Source: C-114 sp963745405
GTDB taxonomy: Bacteria > Chloroflexota > Limnocylindria > Limnocylindrales > CSP1-4
Length of the DNA: 64,000 bases
Assembly (NCBI GenBank): GCA_963745405.1
Contig: CAVUWY010000002.1
Coordinates: 682,001-746,000, forward strand
Direction of reading: 5' to 3'
In this document: piece by piece, positions 1 through 11,718 of the stretch
Position numbering within the stretch: the first letter of the stretch is position 1
How the letters are laid out: every line of letters starts with the position of its first letter
Translations under genes and position numbers: made by a program
The notes under the pieces: model-generated
Told to the model about the DNA's origin: nothing
Seen by the model: only the letters and a program-made list of their open reading frames with translations
The model's database searches: none

Positions 1-1551
1 TGGCGGTGCCGGCACGGCAAGGGCTCGCTCGAGCCGATCCATGGCGGCGAGGGTGCTCGGCGGCAGCCCGACGGATCCCGCGCCCGGCAGGTGGATCCGG
101 TCGCCGTCGCGGGCGAGCCGGCCGCCCGCGACGAGGGCGTCGATCGTGTCGGCGGCGATGGCCGCGGCGAGGGCACGGTCGACGGTCACGCCCCGGCGGA
201 GCGTCCGGACGAGGGCTGGCCGCAGCTCGGCGAGGGAGACGCCATCGGCCGGCGCCGCAGCGACCGCCGCCAGGGCGCTGATCTCGAGGTCCGCGGCGAC
301 GTCCGGGGCGAGGTGCGCGGTCGCTCGGCCTTCCCTCGGCAGCACGCCGTGGAGCGCGAGGCGGGCGGCGGCACGGTCCCCGGACTCGGCGGCGAGGGCG
401 ACCAGTCGATCCGGCGTCGAGCGTCGGCGCGACGGCCCGATGACAGCGAGCGGATCGAGGACGATCCCCCCGGCGATCGTCATCGCCGGCGATGGCCGGC
501 GGAGGACGAATCGGTCTCCCGCTGCGACCGCGAGGGGGCGATCGACCCGGATGCGGACCACGCTACGGCCGTCGGCGAGGTCGACGAGGTCGCGCTTCCC
601 CCGGCCGATCCTGGCCGAGGCGACCGCCGTCCCGAGGTGGATCCGATGGACGGAGCCGGCCGCCGGTGGCCAGGCGGCCGCGCGACGTGCCGTGTCGTCG
701 ATGATCGACGGCGCCCGCAGGAGGGCGATCAGCTCGGTCGTCACCTGGACCGCCGGGTCGCTGGTCACGACATCGCCGCGTTCCGGCGGCGGCTCGACCT
801 GGCCGGCGAGATTGATCGCCACGCGCCCTCCGCCCTCGACCGAGTCGACCGCGGCGTTGTGGACCTGGAGCTCGCGGGCCCGCACCGAGCGGCCACCCGG
901 TTCGAGCCGGAGGGTGTCGCCGCGGGCGAGCCGCCCGCCCCGCAGCGACCCCGTAACGACAGTGCCGCGGCCACGAACGGTGAAGATCCGATCGATGGCG
1001 AGCCGTGGCGCGCGGGGACCCGCGACTGCCACGGACGCCGTCAGCCGCGCCGGCAGCGCCGCCACGAGCTCGGCGAGCTCGGCGATCCCGTCCCCACGGG
1101 ACGAGGAGACCGCAACGACCGGCGAGCCGGCGAGTGACGTCCGCGCCAACAGCCGCTCCACCTCCGCGACCACCGCCGCAGCCCGAGCCGACTCGACGAG
1201 GTCGACCTTCGTGACCGCGGCGAGGCCCACCTCGACCCCGAGCGCGTCGAGCAGCTCGAGGTGCTCGAACGTCTGCGCCCGCGGCCCGTCGTCGGCTGCC
1301 ACCACGAGGAGCGCAGCGTCGATCTCGCCGGCCCCGACGAGCATGTTGCCGACCAGACGGTCGTGCCCGGGGACGTCGACGAAGTCGATCTCGCGTCCGT
1401 CCGCCATCCGCAGATGGGCATACCCGACGTCGATCGTCATCCCTCGCCGTCGTTCCTCGGGCAGCCGATCGGCGTCGATCCCGGTCATGGCGCGGAGGAG
1501 CGACGTCTTGCCGTGGTCGATGTGGCCGGCCGTCCCGACGACGACGGTCAT
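1..1551 (-). CDS. selB: Selenocysteine-specific elongation factor SelB (C-terminus beyond window)
   Basis: SelB is the GTPase that delivers Sec-tRNA to UGA codons marked by a SECIS hairpin. The first 517 codons are present and the frame is still open at base 1. The protein opens with the P-loop GHIDHGKTSLL, then RRGMTIDVGYAHL (switch I region) and DVPGHDRLVGNM (G3), the SelB form of a translational GTPase, followed by EF-Tu-like beta domains and the beginning of the winged-helix part that binds SECIS RNA. The ATG overlaps the selA stop (ATGA), so the two genes are translationally coupled. A full SelB is usually about 600-640 residues, so roughly 100 are missing at the window edge, not by mutation. 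Confidence 0.95.
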   Translation of the reverse strand, partial: MTVVVGTAGHIDHGKTSLLRAMTGIDADRLPEERRRGMTIDVGYAHLRMADGREIDFVDVPGHDRLVGNMLVGAGEIDAALLVVAADDGPRAQTFEHLELLDALGVEVGLAAVTKVDLVESARAAAVVAEVERLLARTSLAGSPVVAVSSSRGDGIAELAELVAALPARLTASVAVAGPRAPRLAIDRIFTVRGRGTVVTGSLRGGRLARGDTLRLEPGGRSVRARELQVHNAAVDSVEGGGRVAINLAGQVEPPPERGDVVTSDPAVQVTTELIALLRAPSIIDDTARRAAAWPPAAGSVHRIHLGTAVASARIGRGKRDLVDLADGRSVVRIRVDRPLAVAAGDRFVLRRPSPAMTIAGGIVLDPLAVIGPSRRRSTPDRLVALAAESGDRAAARLALHGVLPREGRATAHLAPDVAADLEISALAAVAAAPADGVSLAELRPALVRTLRRGVTVDRALAAAIAADTIDALVAGGRLARDGDRIHLPGAGSVGLPPSTLAAMDRLERALAVPAPP

Positions 1552-3086
1552 CCCGGGTGCGGCGGCTCCGAGCCGGTCGGCACGACGCCGGTCTCGGCCC
1601 CGGCCTGACCACCACCGGCGGATCCAGCCGTGGCGACGGTGGTCGCGGCGACGATCGCCGCCTCGAGCGCCCCGATCAGCGCATCGTCGTCAGCCGGAGC
1701 CACCGTCCGGAGGTCGAGCAGGACCGCGTCGTCGTCGATCCGCCCGATCACCGCCGGCTCCCCGGTCCGCAATCGCGCCAGCAGGTCATCCGCAGATCCG
1801 ACCCTGACGGCGATGCCCCACGACGGGATCGTCTCGCCGGGCAGCGAGCCGCCGCCGACCGTGGCGTCGAGCGCGACCGCCTTGATCGAGCGCCGATGTT
1901 CCGACGGGACGGTCATCACGAGGCCGAGCACGGCCGCCTCGGCCCGGTCCCGGACGTCGTCGACCGTCGCCGAGATCATCCGCCAGACGGGGATCTCGTC
2001 CGTTGCCCGGCCGGCCCGGTACAGGCCGAGCGTCGCGGCGAGCGCGGCGAGCGTCGCCTTGTCCGGCCGCATCGCCCGGGCCAGCGGATCGCGACGCAAC
2101 TTGGCGACGAGGTCGGCCCGCCCGACGATGAGGCCGGCCTGCGGCCCACCGAGCAGCTTGTCGCCGCTGAAGGTGACCAGGTCGGCTCCGGCGTCGAGTG
2201 CGTCGTGGGGCGTCGGCTCGTGGGCGAGCCCGAAGGCGCTCGTGTCGAGGAGCGCGCCCGACCCGAGGTCGTCGATGACGATCGCGCCGTGCTCGTGGCC
2301 GACCTCCGCGAGCGCCCGCGGATCGGGCGCCTCGATGAAGCCCTCCTGGCGGAAGTTCGAGGGATGGACCCGGAGGACGACCCGGACCTTGCCGGTCGCC
2401 AGCACCTCGGCGAAGTCGGCGACCCGGGTCCGGTTCGTCGTCCCGACCTCGACGAGCCGAGCGCCGGCCCGGCGGACGATCTCGGGGATGCGCACGCCCC
2501 CGCCGATCTCGACGAGCTCTCCGCGCGAGACGGCGACTCCCCGACCCCGTCCAGCCAGCCCGACGGCGAGGGCCACCGCCGCCGCGTTGTTGTTGACGAT
2601 GAGGGCGTCATCGGCACCGGTCAGGGCGATAAGGTGTTCCTCGGCCTCCCGGAAGCGTGCGCCGCGACGGCCGGAGTCACGGTCGAGCTCGAGGAAGAGG
2701 TAGCCACCGGCGGCCTCCCCGGCGGCCCGGATCGCCGCCTCGGCCCACGGCGCCCGGCCGAGATTCGTGTGGACGATGACCCCGGTCGCGTTGATGACCG
2801 TGCCGATCGCCGACCCGCCGAGACCCGTCAACCGCTCGTCGACCTCGGCGGCAAGAGCGGCGACATCGCGGGCGTCGAAGCCGGCGGCCAGGAGGCGCCG
2901 CTCCTCCTCGACGACCTCGCGAACGATCACGACGACCGCCTCGCGTCCGTCGCCCCCGGCTGGTACCTCGCGGACCGCCGCGAGCACGCGATCGACGCTC
3001 GGCGGGTGGGTTGCCCCGAGGCCGCCCGTCGCCGAGCCCGCATCGAGACCCGGCGCATGCCCCGGACCGCGCGAAGAGGGAGTCAT
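1548..3086 (-). CDS. selA: L-seryl-tRNA(Sec) selenium transferase SelA
   Basis: SelA is a PLP enzyme that converts Ser-tRNA-Sec to selenocysteinyl-tRNA-Sec using selenophosphate. The 512-residue protein has the family signature SGDKLLGGPQAG, in which Lys310 should form the PLP Schiff base, plus NATGVIVHTNLGRAPW and VGTTNRT, all typical of SelA. It is somewhat longer than the roughly 460-residue E. coli enzyme, mostly at the N-terminus. I chose the ATG giving MTPSSRG; the frame is open further upstream but that stretch is low-complexity and overlaps the divergent gene. It overlaps selB by 4 bp, forming a selA-selB operon. The divergent neighbour starts 72 bp away. Confidence 0.95.
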   Translation of the reverse strand: MTPSSRGPGHAPGLDAGSATGGLGATHPPSVDRVLAAVREVPAGGDGREAVVVIVREVVEEERRLLAAGFDARDVAALAAEVDERLTGLGGSAIGTVINATGVIVHTNLGRAPWAEAAIRAAGEAAGGYLFLELDRDSGRRGARFREAEEHLIALTGADDALIVNNNAAAVALAVGLAGRGRGVAVSRGELVEIGGGVRIPEIVRRAGARLVEVGTTNRTRVADFAEVLATGKVRVVLRVHPSNFRQEGFIEAPDPRALAEVGHEHGAIVIDDLGSGALLDTSAFGLAHEPTPHDALDAGADLVTFSGDKLLGGPQAGLIVGRADLVAKLRRDPLARAMRPDKATLAALAATLGLYRAGRATDEIPVWRMISATVDDVRDRAEAAVLGLVMTVPSEHRRSIKAVALDATVGGGSLPGETIPSWGIAVRVGSADDLLARLRTGEPAVIGRIDDDAVLLDLRTVAPADDDALIGALEAAIVAATTVATAGSAGGGQAGAETGVVPTGSEPPHPG

Positions 3087-3158
3087 CGCGCCCACGATAG
3101 CGAACACGGCTGCCGTCGATGCGCCCGCCGTCCACAACCGGTCGTAGACTTCGGCTCG

Positions 3159-3935
3159 ATGTCCCTCGCTCTCGTGACCCTCGTCTCGACGTTCCTCGCC
3201 TCGGCCGTCGAATGCGTCGAGGCCCTGACGATCGTGCTGGCCGTAGGGCTGACGCGCCAGTGGCGTTCGACCCTCATCGGCGTCGCAGTGGCTGCAGCGG
3301 TCCTGGCAGGGCTGGTCGTCGTCTTCGGCACCGCGATCGCCGTGTTCGTGCCGATCGAGATCCTTCGCCTCATCGTCGGCGGCTTCCTCATCATTTACGG
3401 GCTCCAGTGGCTGACCAAGGCGATCCTCCGCGCGTCCGGCGCCCGGGCGAAGCACGACGAGACGTCGATCTTCGCCGCCGAGATCGCCGCCCTCCAGGCG
3501 GAGGCGCCGGTCCCGGCGAGCGGCATGGACTGGGTCAGCTTCACCGTGGCCTTCAAGGGCGTCCTCCTCGAAGGGCTCGAGGTCGTCTTCATCGTCGTCT
3601 CGTTCGGGGCGTCGGCGGGGATGCTCGGACCGGCCGCGGCGGGCGCCGCCATCGCGGCGGTGGTCGTGACGGCCGTCGGTCTCCTCGTCAAGGGACCGCT
3701 CGCCCGGGTGCCCGAGAACGGCCTCAAGTTCCTCGTCGGGCTGATGCTCACGACGTTCGGCACGTTCTGGGCCGGCGAGGGCATCGGCGTCCAGTGGCCG
3801 GGCGACGACCTGGCGATCATCGGACTGCTCGTCCTCTACGCGGCCCTGTCGATGGTCGCGGTCCGCCTCGTGGCGGTGCGGATCGAGAGCCACCACGTCC
3901 ATCCTGCGCCGTCGGCGACGCCGGTCGCGGACTGA
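3159..3935 (+). CDS. COG4280-like multi-pass membrane protein
   Basis: 258 residues, almost entirely hydrophobic, with about six or seven membrane segments. The N-terminus (LVSTFLASAVECVEALTIV) and a second related segment in the middle (GVLLEGLEVVFIVVSFG) look like an internal duplication carrying a conserved acidic residue in the membrane (VECVEA / LLEGLEVV), as in transporter families such as COG4280. No substrate can be read from the sequence. It lies between the selA-selB operon and the tRNA-Sec gene, transcribed away from selA, followed 33 bp later by a second small membrane gene. A link to selenium transport is only a positional guess. Confidence 0.7.
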   Translation: MSLALVTLVSTFLASAVECVEALTIVLAVGLTRQWRSTLIGVAVAAAVLAGLVVVFGTAIAVFVPIEILRLIVGGFLIIYGLQWLTKAILRASGARAKHDETSIFAAEIAALQAEAPVPASGMDWVSFTVAFKGVLLEGLEVVFIVVSFGASAGMLGPAAAGAAIAAVVVTAVGLLVKGPLARVPENGLKFLVGLMLTTFGTFWAGEGIGVQWPGDDLAIIGLLVLYAALSMVAVRLVAVRIESHHVHPAPSATPVAD

Positions 3936-3968
3936 CCGATGCGAACACTGCGAAGGCTCGACTGACCG

Positions 3969-4181
3969 ATGCACTGGATCCGTGCCTTCTTCGACTTCTG
4001 GTACGACTTCCTCGTCGGCGACCGCCCCGAGCTGTTCCTCGGACCGATCGCCGTGCTCCTCGTCGTCTGGGCGTCCGTGTCGATGGGAGCGCCGGGCATC
4101 GTCTCGGCGGCGATCATGGTCCTCGGCGTCATCGCGGTCGGCAGCCTCAGCCTCGTCCTCCAGACCCGCCCCCGGCACTAG
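3969..4181 (+). CDS. Small two-helix membrane protein
   Basis: 70 residues: an aromatic, amphipathic N-terminus (MHWIRAFFDFWYDFLVGD) followed by two hydrophobic segments of about 20 residues (LFLGPIAVLLVVWASVSMG and an Ile/Val-rich second helix), ending in a short basic tail. It sits 33 bp after the larger membrane gene in the same direction and 16 bp before the tRNA-Sec gene, so it could be a partner subunit of the upstream protein. Family not recognised. Compact spacing and high GC at third codon positions support it being real. Confidence 0.6.
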   Translation: MHWIRAFFDFWYDFLVGDRPELFLGPIAVLLVVWASVSMGAPGIVSAAIMVLGVIAVGSLSLVLQTRPRH

Positions 4182-4197
4182 TCGCTACCATCGCGCC

Positions 4198-4294
4198 GGG
4201 GGCGGAGGGGTCCCGGTGGGTCCCCCGGTCTTCAAAACCGGTGGCGCCACGCTCGACGTGACGCGGTGGGTTCGACTCCCATGCGCTCCCGCCA
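4198..4294 (+). tRNA. selC: tRNA-Sec (anticodon TCA)
   Basis: 97 nt with an encoded CCA end. The anticodon stem CCGGT/ACCGG (4225-4229 with 4237-4241) closes a CTTCAAA loop with TCA at 4232-4234. The T arm reads GTGGG-TTCGACT-CCCAT, the D arm has a GGGG/CCCC-type stem, and a long GC-rich variable arm (about 4242-4264) is present. The 3' acceptor strand GCGCTCCC pairs with 5' GGGGGCGG over seven bp including one G-U; the eighth pair is G-G. Size, long variable arm and long acceptor stem match bacterial selC. It lies 79 bp before selD. Confidence 0.93.
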
Positions 4295-4372
4295 ATCCGC
4301 TCTCGTGCCGGCCCGTCGGCGCCTCGGCGCGCATCGTCGCGGGTGGATCGTGCCGCGCGTACCATCGGGCCC

Positions 4373-5437
4373 ATGACCACCCTCGAGACGCCCCCTTCGC
4401 CGTCGCCCCTTCGACTGACCGACCTCACCGACTGCGGCGGCTGTGCGGCCAAGCTCGGGGCGGATCTCCTGGCCGAGGCGTTGGCCGGGCTCGGCGCCCA
4501 GGTCTCGCCGCCGGAGCTGCTCGCCGGCCTCGATCCGCCCGACGACGCGGCGGTCTACCGGATCTCCGACGAGGTCGGCATCGTCGGGACGCTCGACTTC
4601 TTCCCACCGCTCGTCGACGACCCGCGGACATACGGCGAGATCGCGGCCGCCAACGCTCTGTCGGACGTCTTCGCGATGGGCGGGCGAGTGCTGTTCGCCC
4701 TGTCGATCGCGGCCTTCCCGGAGGACCTCCCGGGCGACGTGATGACGGCCATCCTCGACGGCGCCTCGACCAAGGTCCGCGAGGCCGGCGGCATCCTCGC
4801 CGGCGGCCACACGATCAACGACCCCGAGCCGAAGTACGGGCTCGCGGTGACCGGCGTCGTCCACCCCGACCGGATCCTTCGCAAGGGCGGCGCCCGACCG
4901 GGCGATCGCCTCTTCCTCACGAAGCGCCTCGGGACCGGGCTACTCGTCAGCGGCCATCGCCAGGGCAAGGCGACGGATGACGCGTTCGACGGCGCGATCC
5001 GCCAGATGACGACGCTCAACCGGGCAGCCTCGGAGCTGCTCGTTCGCGAGGGGGTGACAGCCGCGACCGACGTCACCGGCTTCGGCCTCCTCGGCCACGG
5101 CCTCGAGATGGCCCGAGGCTCGGGCACCCGCTTCGTCTTCGATGCCGCGGCGCTGCCCGCACTCGACGGCGCGATCGAGATGGCGGCGGTCGGCGTCGAG
5201 ACCGGCGGCGCCGCCCACAACCGCCGCTACGTGGCGTTGTCCTTGTCGGTGGGCGAGGGCGTCTCGCCAGGTCTCGTCACGCTCGCCCACGACCCACAGA
5301 CGTCGGGGGGTCTGCTGTTCGCCGTCTCCGCGGAGCGGGCCGACGCGGTCGCTGCCACATTTCGTGCCGCTTCGATCGACTGCTGGCCGGTCGGTCGCGT
5401 CGAGGCGTCGGAGGTGCCGTCGGTCGTCCTCGCGTAG
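4373..5437 (+). CDS. selD: Selenide, water dikinase (selenophosphate synthase) SelD
   Basis: SelD makes selenophosphate, the selenium donor for SelA, from selenide and ATP. 354 residues, normal length. The N-terminal catalytic loop reads DCGGCAAK, with Cys (not Sec) at positions 21 and 24 and Lys27 as the likely catalytic pair; then the AIR-synthase fold with PDDAAVY, GTLDFFPPLVDDP, AAANALSDVFAMGG and GGHTINDPEPKYG. The ATG at 4373 is chosen because homology begins just after it; an upstream in-frame ATG at 4343 adds only ten unrelated residues. With selA, selB and selC it completes the bacterial Sec pathway. Confidence 0.95.
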   Translation: MTTLETPPSPSPLRLTDLTDCGGCAAKLGADLLAEALAGLGAQVSPPELLAGLDPPDDAAVYRISDEVGIVGTLDFFPPLVDDPRTYGEIAAANALSDVFAMGGRVLFALSIAAFPEDLPGDVMTAILDGASTKVREAGGILAGGHTINDPEPKYGLAVTGVVHPDRILRKGGARPGDRLFLTKRLGTGLLVSGHRQGKATDDAFDGAIRQMTTLNRAASELLVREGVTAATDVTGFGLLGHGLEMARGSGTRFVFDAAALPALDGAIEMAAVGVETGGAAHNRRYVALSLSVGEGVSPGLVTLAHDPQTSGGLLFAVSAERADAVAATFRAASIDCWPVGRVEASEVPSVVLA

Positions 5438-5648
5438 CGGTCACGCTCGCGGAGCAGGGCGATCTCACACGAGCTTGCCGCGATGACCGTTCGTCAGTCG
5501 CGCGGTGTCAGTCGCGCGGTGTCGGGCGAGCGATGTTCGGTCGGGACCGTGGGCTGCCACGAAGACTCGATGCTAGGCTCGGTTCGTGCACGGCGGGATC
5601 CCGGCGTCCAGCGGGTCCAGACGCCTTGGCGCAGAACGGGAGGCGACC

Positions 5649-5978
5649 GTGAGCGACTCCGATGACGGATCGTGGGGCGGTACCGAAACCGGCTCCTCCT
5701 CGCCCGGTGAGACGACCGGGTGGGATACCAGCAACCTGACCAGCACCGAGGGTCAACCCACGAGTTTCGAGCCGCCCGCCGACATGTCGGGCGGTGGCGA
5801 CGACTCGTTCGGTTCGAGCGAGATCGAGGTCGCCTTCTGCTTCAACGATCGCGTTGGGGCGACCCACACCGTCTATGCCAAGTCACGCCAGGATGCGGAG
5901 AGCAAGGCGGGAGGCTGGAACTACTGCCACGTCGGGGCGTGCCAATCCGACGACGCCCTGAAGGAGCAGTGCGAGTGA
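5649..5978 (+). CDS. Small acidic Ser/Gly-rich protein with conserved-looking C-terminal domain
   Basis: 109 residues from a GTG preceded by a GGGAGG site about 6 bp upstream; an upstream in-frame ATG at 5586 is possible. The first 60 residues are low-complexity and acidic (Ser, Gly, Thr, Asp). The last 50 look folded: EIEVAFCFNDRVGATHTVYA, then a Lys/Asp/Glu segment, WNYCHVGACQ and a Cys-containing end, with four cysteines in all. No signal peptide or membrane segment. Family not recognised. It stands alone between selD and the P450 gene. Confidence 0.55.
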   Translation: MSDSDDGSWGGTETGSSSPGETTGWDTSNLTSTEGQPTSFEPPADMSGGGDDSFGSSEIEVAFCFNDRVGATHTVYAKSRQDAESKAGGWNYCHVGACQSDDALKEQCE

Positions 5979-6133
5979 CAGCGGTCAGGCTCGCGGCCTT
6001 CTGACAGTTTGGTGGCACGGCTTCGCGTGACCTTGGCCTGGGCGACATCCGCAGAAGCCGCGCTTGTTGCCGTCCGATCGGCCGGTTAGCATTCGCCATG
6101 GAAACGATTGCACGACGATCGGACGGAGGGCAC

Positions 6134-7337
6134 ATGCAAAGCGTCGAGGTGCCGGCATCGCCGAACGGGCCGGTCCGCTGGGATTCGCTGGTGCCCCTCG
6201 ACGACCCCTACCCCGTCTATCGGCGCCTCCGCGACGAAGCGCCGATCTACCACGACGAGCGTCGCGGGATCTGGGCCCTCTCGCGCTTCGACGACGTGCA
6301 CGCTGCGGCGAAGGACTGGGAGAGTTACTCGAGCGCGGCCCCGGGCCAGGGGAACGATCTCGACGATGGGGCCCAACTGTTCGAGCCCGCGGGCGACCTG
6401 GCCGGTAACGACCCGCCGGTCCACGTCCGCCTTCGTGCCGCCCTCCGGCTCGCATTCAGTCCGTCGGCTCTCCGCGTCCGCTTCGAGCCTGCCGTCCGGG
6501 CGAAGGTCAACGAGTTGATCGACGGGTTCTCCGATACCGGCCACGCCGATCTCGCCCGCGACTTCGCGCGGCCGCTTCCCGGCCGGGTGATGGTCACCTG
6601 GTTCGGTTTCCCGGAGGAGGATCACGAGGAACTGCTCGGCTGGTTCGGCCAGATGCTCGAGCGCGTGCCGGGCGAGCCCGCCCTGCCGCCGATCGCCCTG
6701 GCCGGCCGTGACCGGATGCGGGAGTACGTCCTCAGGGCAGCGGACGAGCGGCGGCACTCCCCGCGCGAGGACCTCATGACGTTCCTCGTGCAGGCCAACG
6801 AGGCGGGCCAGATCACCCGCGACGAGATCGTCGGTAGCTCCCTCCTCATGTTCATGGCCGGGATCACCACGACGTCCGGCCTGCTGTCGAACTCGCTCCT
6901 CCATCTCGCCCGCTTCAGCTGAGCAGCGGGAGCTGATCCGTCGCGACCCGACGCGGATCCCCGCGGCGATCGAGGAGTTGCTCCGCTTCGACGCTCCGAT
7001 CCAGGTCCTCGCCCGGACCACGACCCGGCCGGTCGAGGTCCACGGGACCGTGATCCCGTCCGGCGCTCGCGTCTGCCTCATCTGGGGGTCGGCGAACCGC
7101 GACGAGCGCCGCTGGCCGGACCCCGACACGCTCGACCTGGCCCGCGAACCGCAGCGGCACGTCGCCTTCGGCGAGGGCATCCACCACTGTCTCGGCGCCC
7201 CGCTGGCTCGCCTCGAGGGCAGGATCGCGCTCGAGGAGCTGCTCAAGCGGATCCCGGACTACGAGGTGAGCGGACCGATCGTCAGGATCCGGACCCCGGC
7301 CGACCGCGCGCTCGAACGCCTGCCGGTCGCGTTCTGA
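6134..7337 (+). pseudogene. Cytochrome P450, interrupted by one extra base
   Basis: The gene encodes a soluble bacterial-type P450 of about 400 residues, but the frame breaks at 6917: the first part ends at a TGA at 6920, while P450 sequence resumes one base out of frame (AEQRELIRRDP) and runs to 7337. Removing one base near 6917 restores one protein. Seen across both parts: substrate region DPYPVYRRLRDEAPIYH, I-helix FMAGITTTSGLL (the usual acidic residue before Thr is Thr), K-helix ExxR as IEELLR, and haem loop FGEGIHHCLGAPLAR. ATG 6134 follows GGAGGG; ATG 6098 is an alternative. No ferredoxin partner is adjacent, so the substrate is unknown. Sequencing error and true decay are both possible. 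Confidence 0.85.
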
Positions 7338-7361
7338 CAGCGCCGTCGCGGTGAGCCGCGG

Positions 7362-7748
7362 CTAGGCCCTCTTCCCGACGATCTCGACGAGGTTGCCGTC
7401 GGGGTCGCGCAGCAGCGCATTCCGGTTGCGGCCGCCGGTGTCGTGCGGTGGCTTGACGACCGGAGTGCCGTTCGACGTCAACCGCTCGAAGGCACGGTCG
7501 ATATCGTCGCTCCAGACCACGATGACCATGGCGGGGCTTCCCGGTAGCGAGTCGACTCCATGCACCCGCTTGGCCGCCTCCACCGTGCCGAGCCCGAGGC
7601 CGAACCCGTTCAGGGTGAGTTCGACGTGCTCGGGCGTTCCCTCCTTCGGGGTGCGAAAGGTCTCCCTGAATCCGAGAAGATCCCGGTAGAACCGCAATCC
7701 GGCTTCGATGTCGCGGGTGTACAGGTTCACGAACGCCTCGCTGAACAT
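7362..7748 (-). CDS. VOC (glyoxalase/bleomycin-resistance) family protein
   Basis: 128 residues with the vicinal-oxygen-chelate fold pattern: an N-terminal LYTRDIEAGLRFYRDLLGF motif and a C-terminal LLRDPDGNLVEIVG motif. A His in HVELTL and the Glu in VEIVG could be metal ligands. The family includes lyases, dioxygenases and drug-binding proteins, so the reaction cannot be named. It is transcribed convergently with the P450 gene, which ends 24 bp away, and divergently from the next VOC gene. Confidence 0.85.
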   Translation of the reverse strand: MFSEAFVNLYTRDIEAGLRFYRDLLGFRETFRTPKEGTPEHVELTLNGFGLGLGTVEAAKRVHGVDSLPGSPAMVIVVWSDDIDRAFERLTSNGTPVVKPPHDTGGRNRNALLRDPDGNLVEIVGKRA

Positions 7749-7912
7749 GCCGGGAACCTAGCACAGGGTCGGACGTAGCGCCGTCGAGCGTCCGTCCGCT
7801 CCATGCACCGTGTCCACGCCGCCGAATCGGTCAGGAATCGAGAAGCCAGCGGCGCGGAGGACACCTAGAGTGGCGGCCATAGACACCTGACCCACGACTT
7901 CAAGGAGCGACC

Positions 7913-8269
7913 ATGACCGGCTCTTCCACCCTGGGGATCAAGACCGTCCTCCATCCCGTCTCCGACCTGGCGGCGGCCAAGCCCGTGTACACCGCCCTGA
8001 TCGGTATCCCGCCGCAGGCCGACGCGCCCTACTACGTCGGCTACGACGCCGAAGGCCAGCACATCGGCCTCGTGCCCGGCGGCGGACCGCAGGGCATGAC
8101 CTCGCCGGTAGCCTACTGGCACGTGTCGGACATCGAGGCCAAACTGGCCGAGGTGACCGCCGCCGGTGCGACCGTGAAGGACCCGGTGCGCGACGTGGGT
8201 GGCGGCCGCCTCGTCGCCTCCGTCGCCGACCCCGATGGCAACGTCCTCGGGCTGCTCCAGGACCCTTAA
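7913..8269 (+). CDS. VOC family protein
   Basis: 118 residues; a second VOC-fold protein, only distantly similar to its neighbour. It shows VLHPVSDLAAAKPVYTALIG at the N-terminus, then AYWHVSDIEAKLAEVTAAGA and the closing VADPDGNVLGLLQ. The start follows an AAGGAGCG ribosome binding site. It runs in the same direction as the DUF1801 and UvrA-like genes downstream. The function within the superfamily is not determinable. Confidence 0.85.
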   Translation: MTGSSTLGIKTVLHPVSDLAAAKPVYTALIGIPPQADAPYYVGYDAEGQHIGLVPGGGPQGMTSPVAYWHVSDIEAKLAEVTAAGATVKDPVRDVGGGRLVASVADPDGNVLGLLQDP

Positions 8270-8347
8270 GGGCCGACCCCTCGCCCGCGCTGAGCCTCGG
8301 CGCGGCACCAAGATCGGCACGACAACGCTCGCAGGGAGGAACCCACC

Positions 8348-8806
8348 ATGACCGATACGCAGAGCTCGGCCAAGCGCAGCGCCGTCAGCGACAAGCAGGC
8401 CAAAGGATTCAGCGCCGAAGAAAAGGCCGCCATGAAGGAGCGCGCGAAGGAGCTGAAGGCGGTCACCGATCGCGAGAGCGGCGAACGAGACCTGCTCGCC
8501 AAGATCGCCGAGATGCCGGACTCGGACCGCGTCATGGCCGAGCGGATCCATGCAATCGTCACGACGACCGCGCCCGACCTCTGGTCGAGGACGTGGTACG
8601 GGATGCCTGCCTACACGAAGGACGGCAAGATCGTCTGCTTCTTCAAGGCCGCCGATAAGTTCAAGTCGAGATACGCCACGCTCGGATTCGAGGAGACGGC
8701 GAACCTCGACGATGGCTCCATGTGGGCGACCTCCTGGGCGCTCACGAAGCTCACCGCCACCGATGAGGCGGCGATCCGCGCGCTCGTGAAGAAGGCGGCG
8801 AGCTGA
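8348..8806 (+). CDS. DUF1801-like (YdhG/iron-chaperone fold) protein
   Basis: 152 residues. The N-terminus is highly charged and Lys/Glu-rich (about residues 1-60), probably an extension or coiled segment. The C-terminal 90 residues carry the DUF1801-type pattern: RIHAIVTTTAPDLWSRTWYG, MPAYTKDGKIVCFF and a closing Ala/Lys-rich helix. The start is preceded by GGGAGG (8335-8340). It ends 8 bp before the UvrA-like gene, suggesting co-transcription. No enzymatic role is established for the family. Confidence 0.75.
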   Translation: MTDTQSSAKRSAVSDKQAKGFSAEEKAAMKERAKELKAVTDRESGERDLLAKIAEMPDSDRVMAERIHAIVTTTAPDLWSRTWYGMPAYTKDGKIVCFFKAADKFKSRYATLGFEETANLDDGSMWATSWALTKLTATDEAAIRALVKKAAS

Positions 8807-8814
8807 GAGGCACG

Positions 8815-11199
<2,385 letters not shown>

Positions 11200-11268
11200 G
11201 CGGGCGGGCTCCCGACCGGCGCCGTGTGTCATTGGCATCTGTCCCGGGCCTGTGGCACGATCGTGGAC

Positions 11269-11714
<446 letters not shown>

Positions 11715-11718
<4 letters not shown>

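Noticed and set aside
41..3935. Very long open frames opposite or across selB and selA (for example + strand 41-1807 and 1557-3158).
   Set aside because: They are antisense or out-of-frame shadows caused by high GC; their translations are Arg/Pro/Ser-rich and the known proteins lie on the other frame.
3087..4178. Upstream extension of the selA frame to 4178.
   Set aside because: Charged low-complexity sequence antisense to two membrane genes; SelA homology starts near 3086.
6914..6923. TGA in the P450 gene as selenocysteine.
   Set aside because: P450 homology continues in a different frame, so this is a one-base shift, not recoding; no SECIS is seen.
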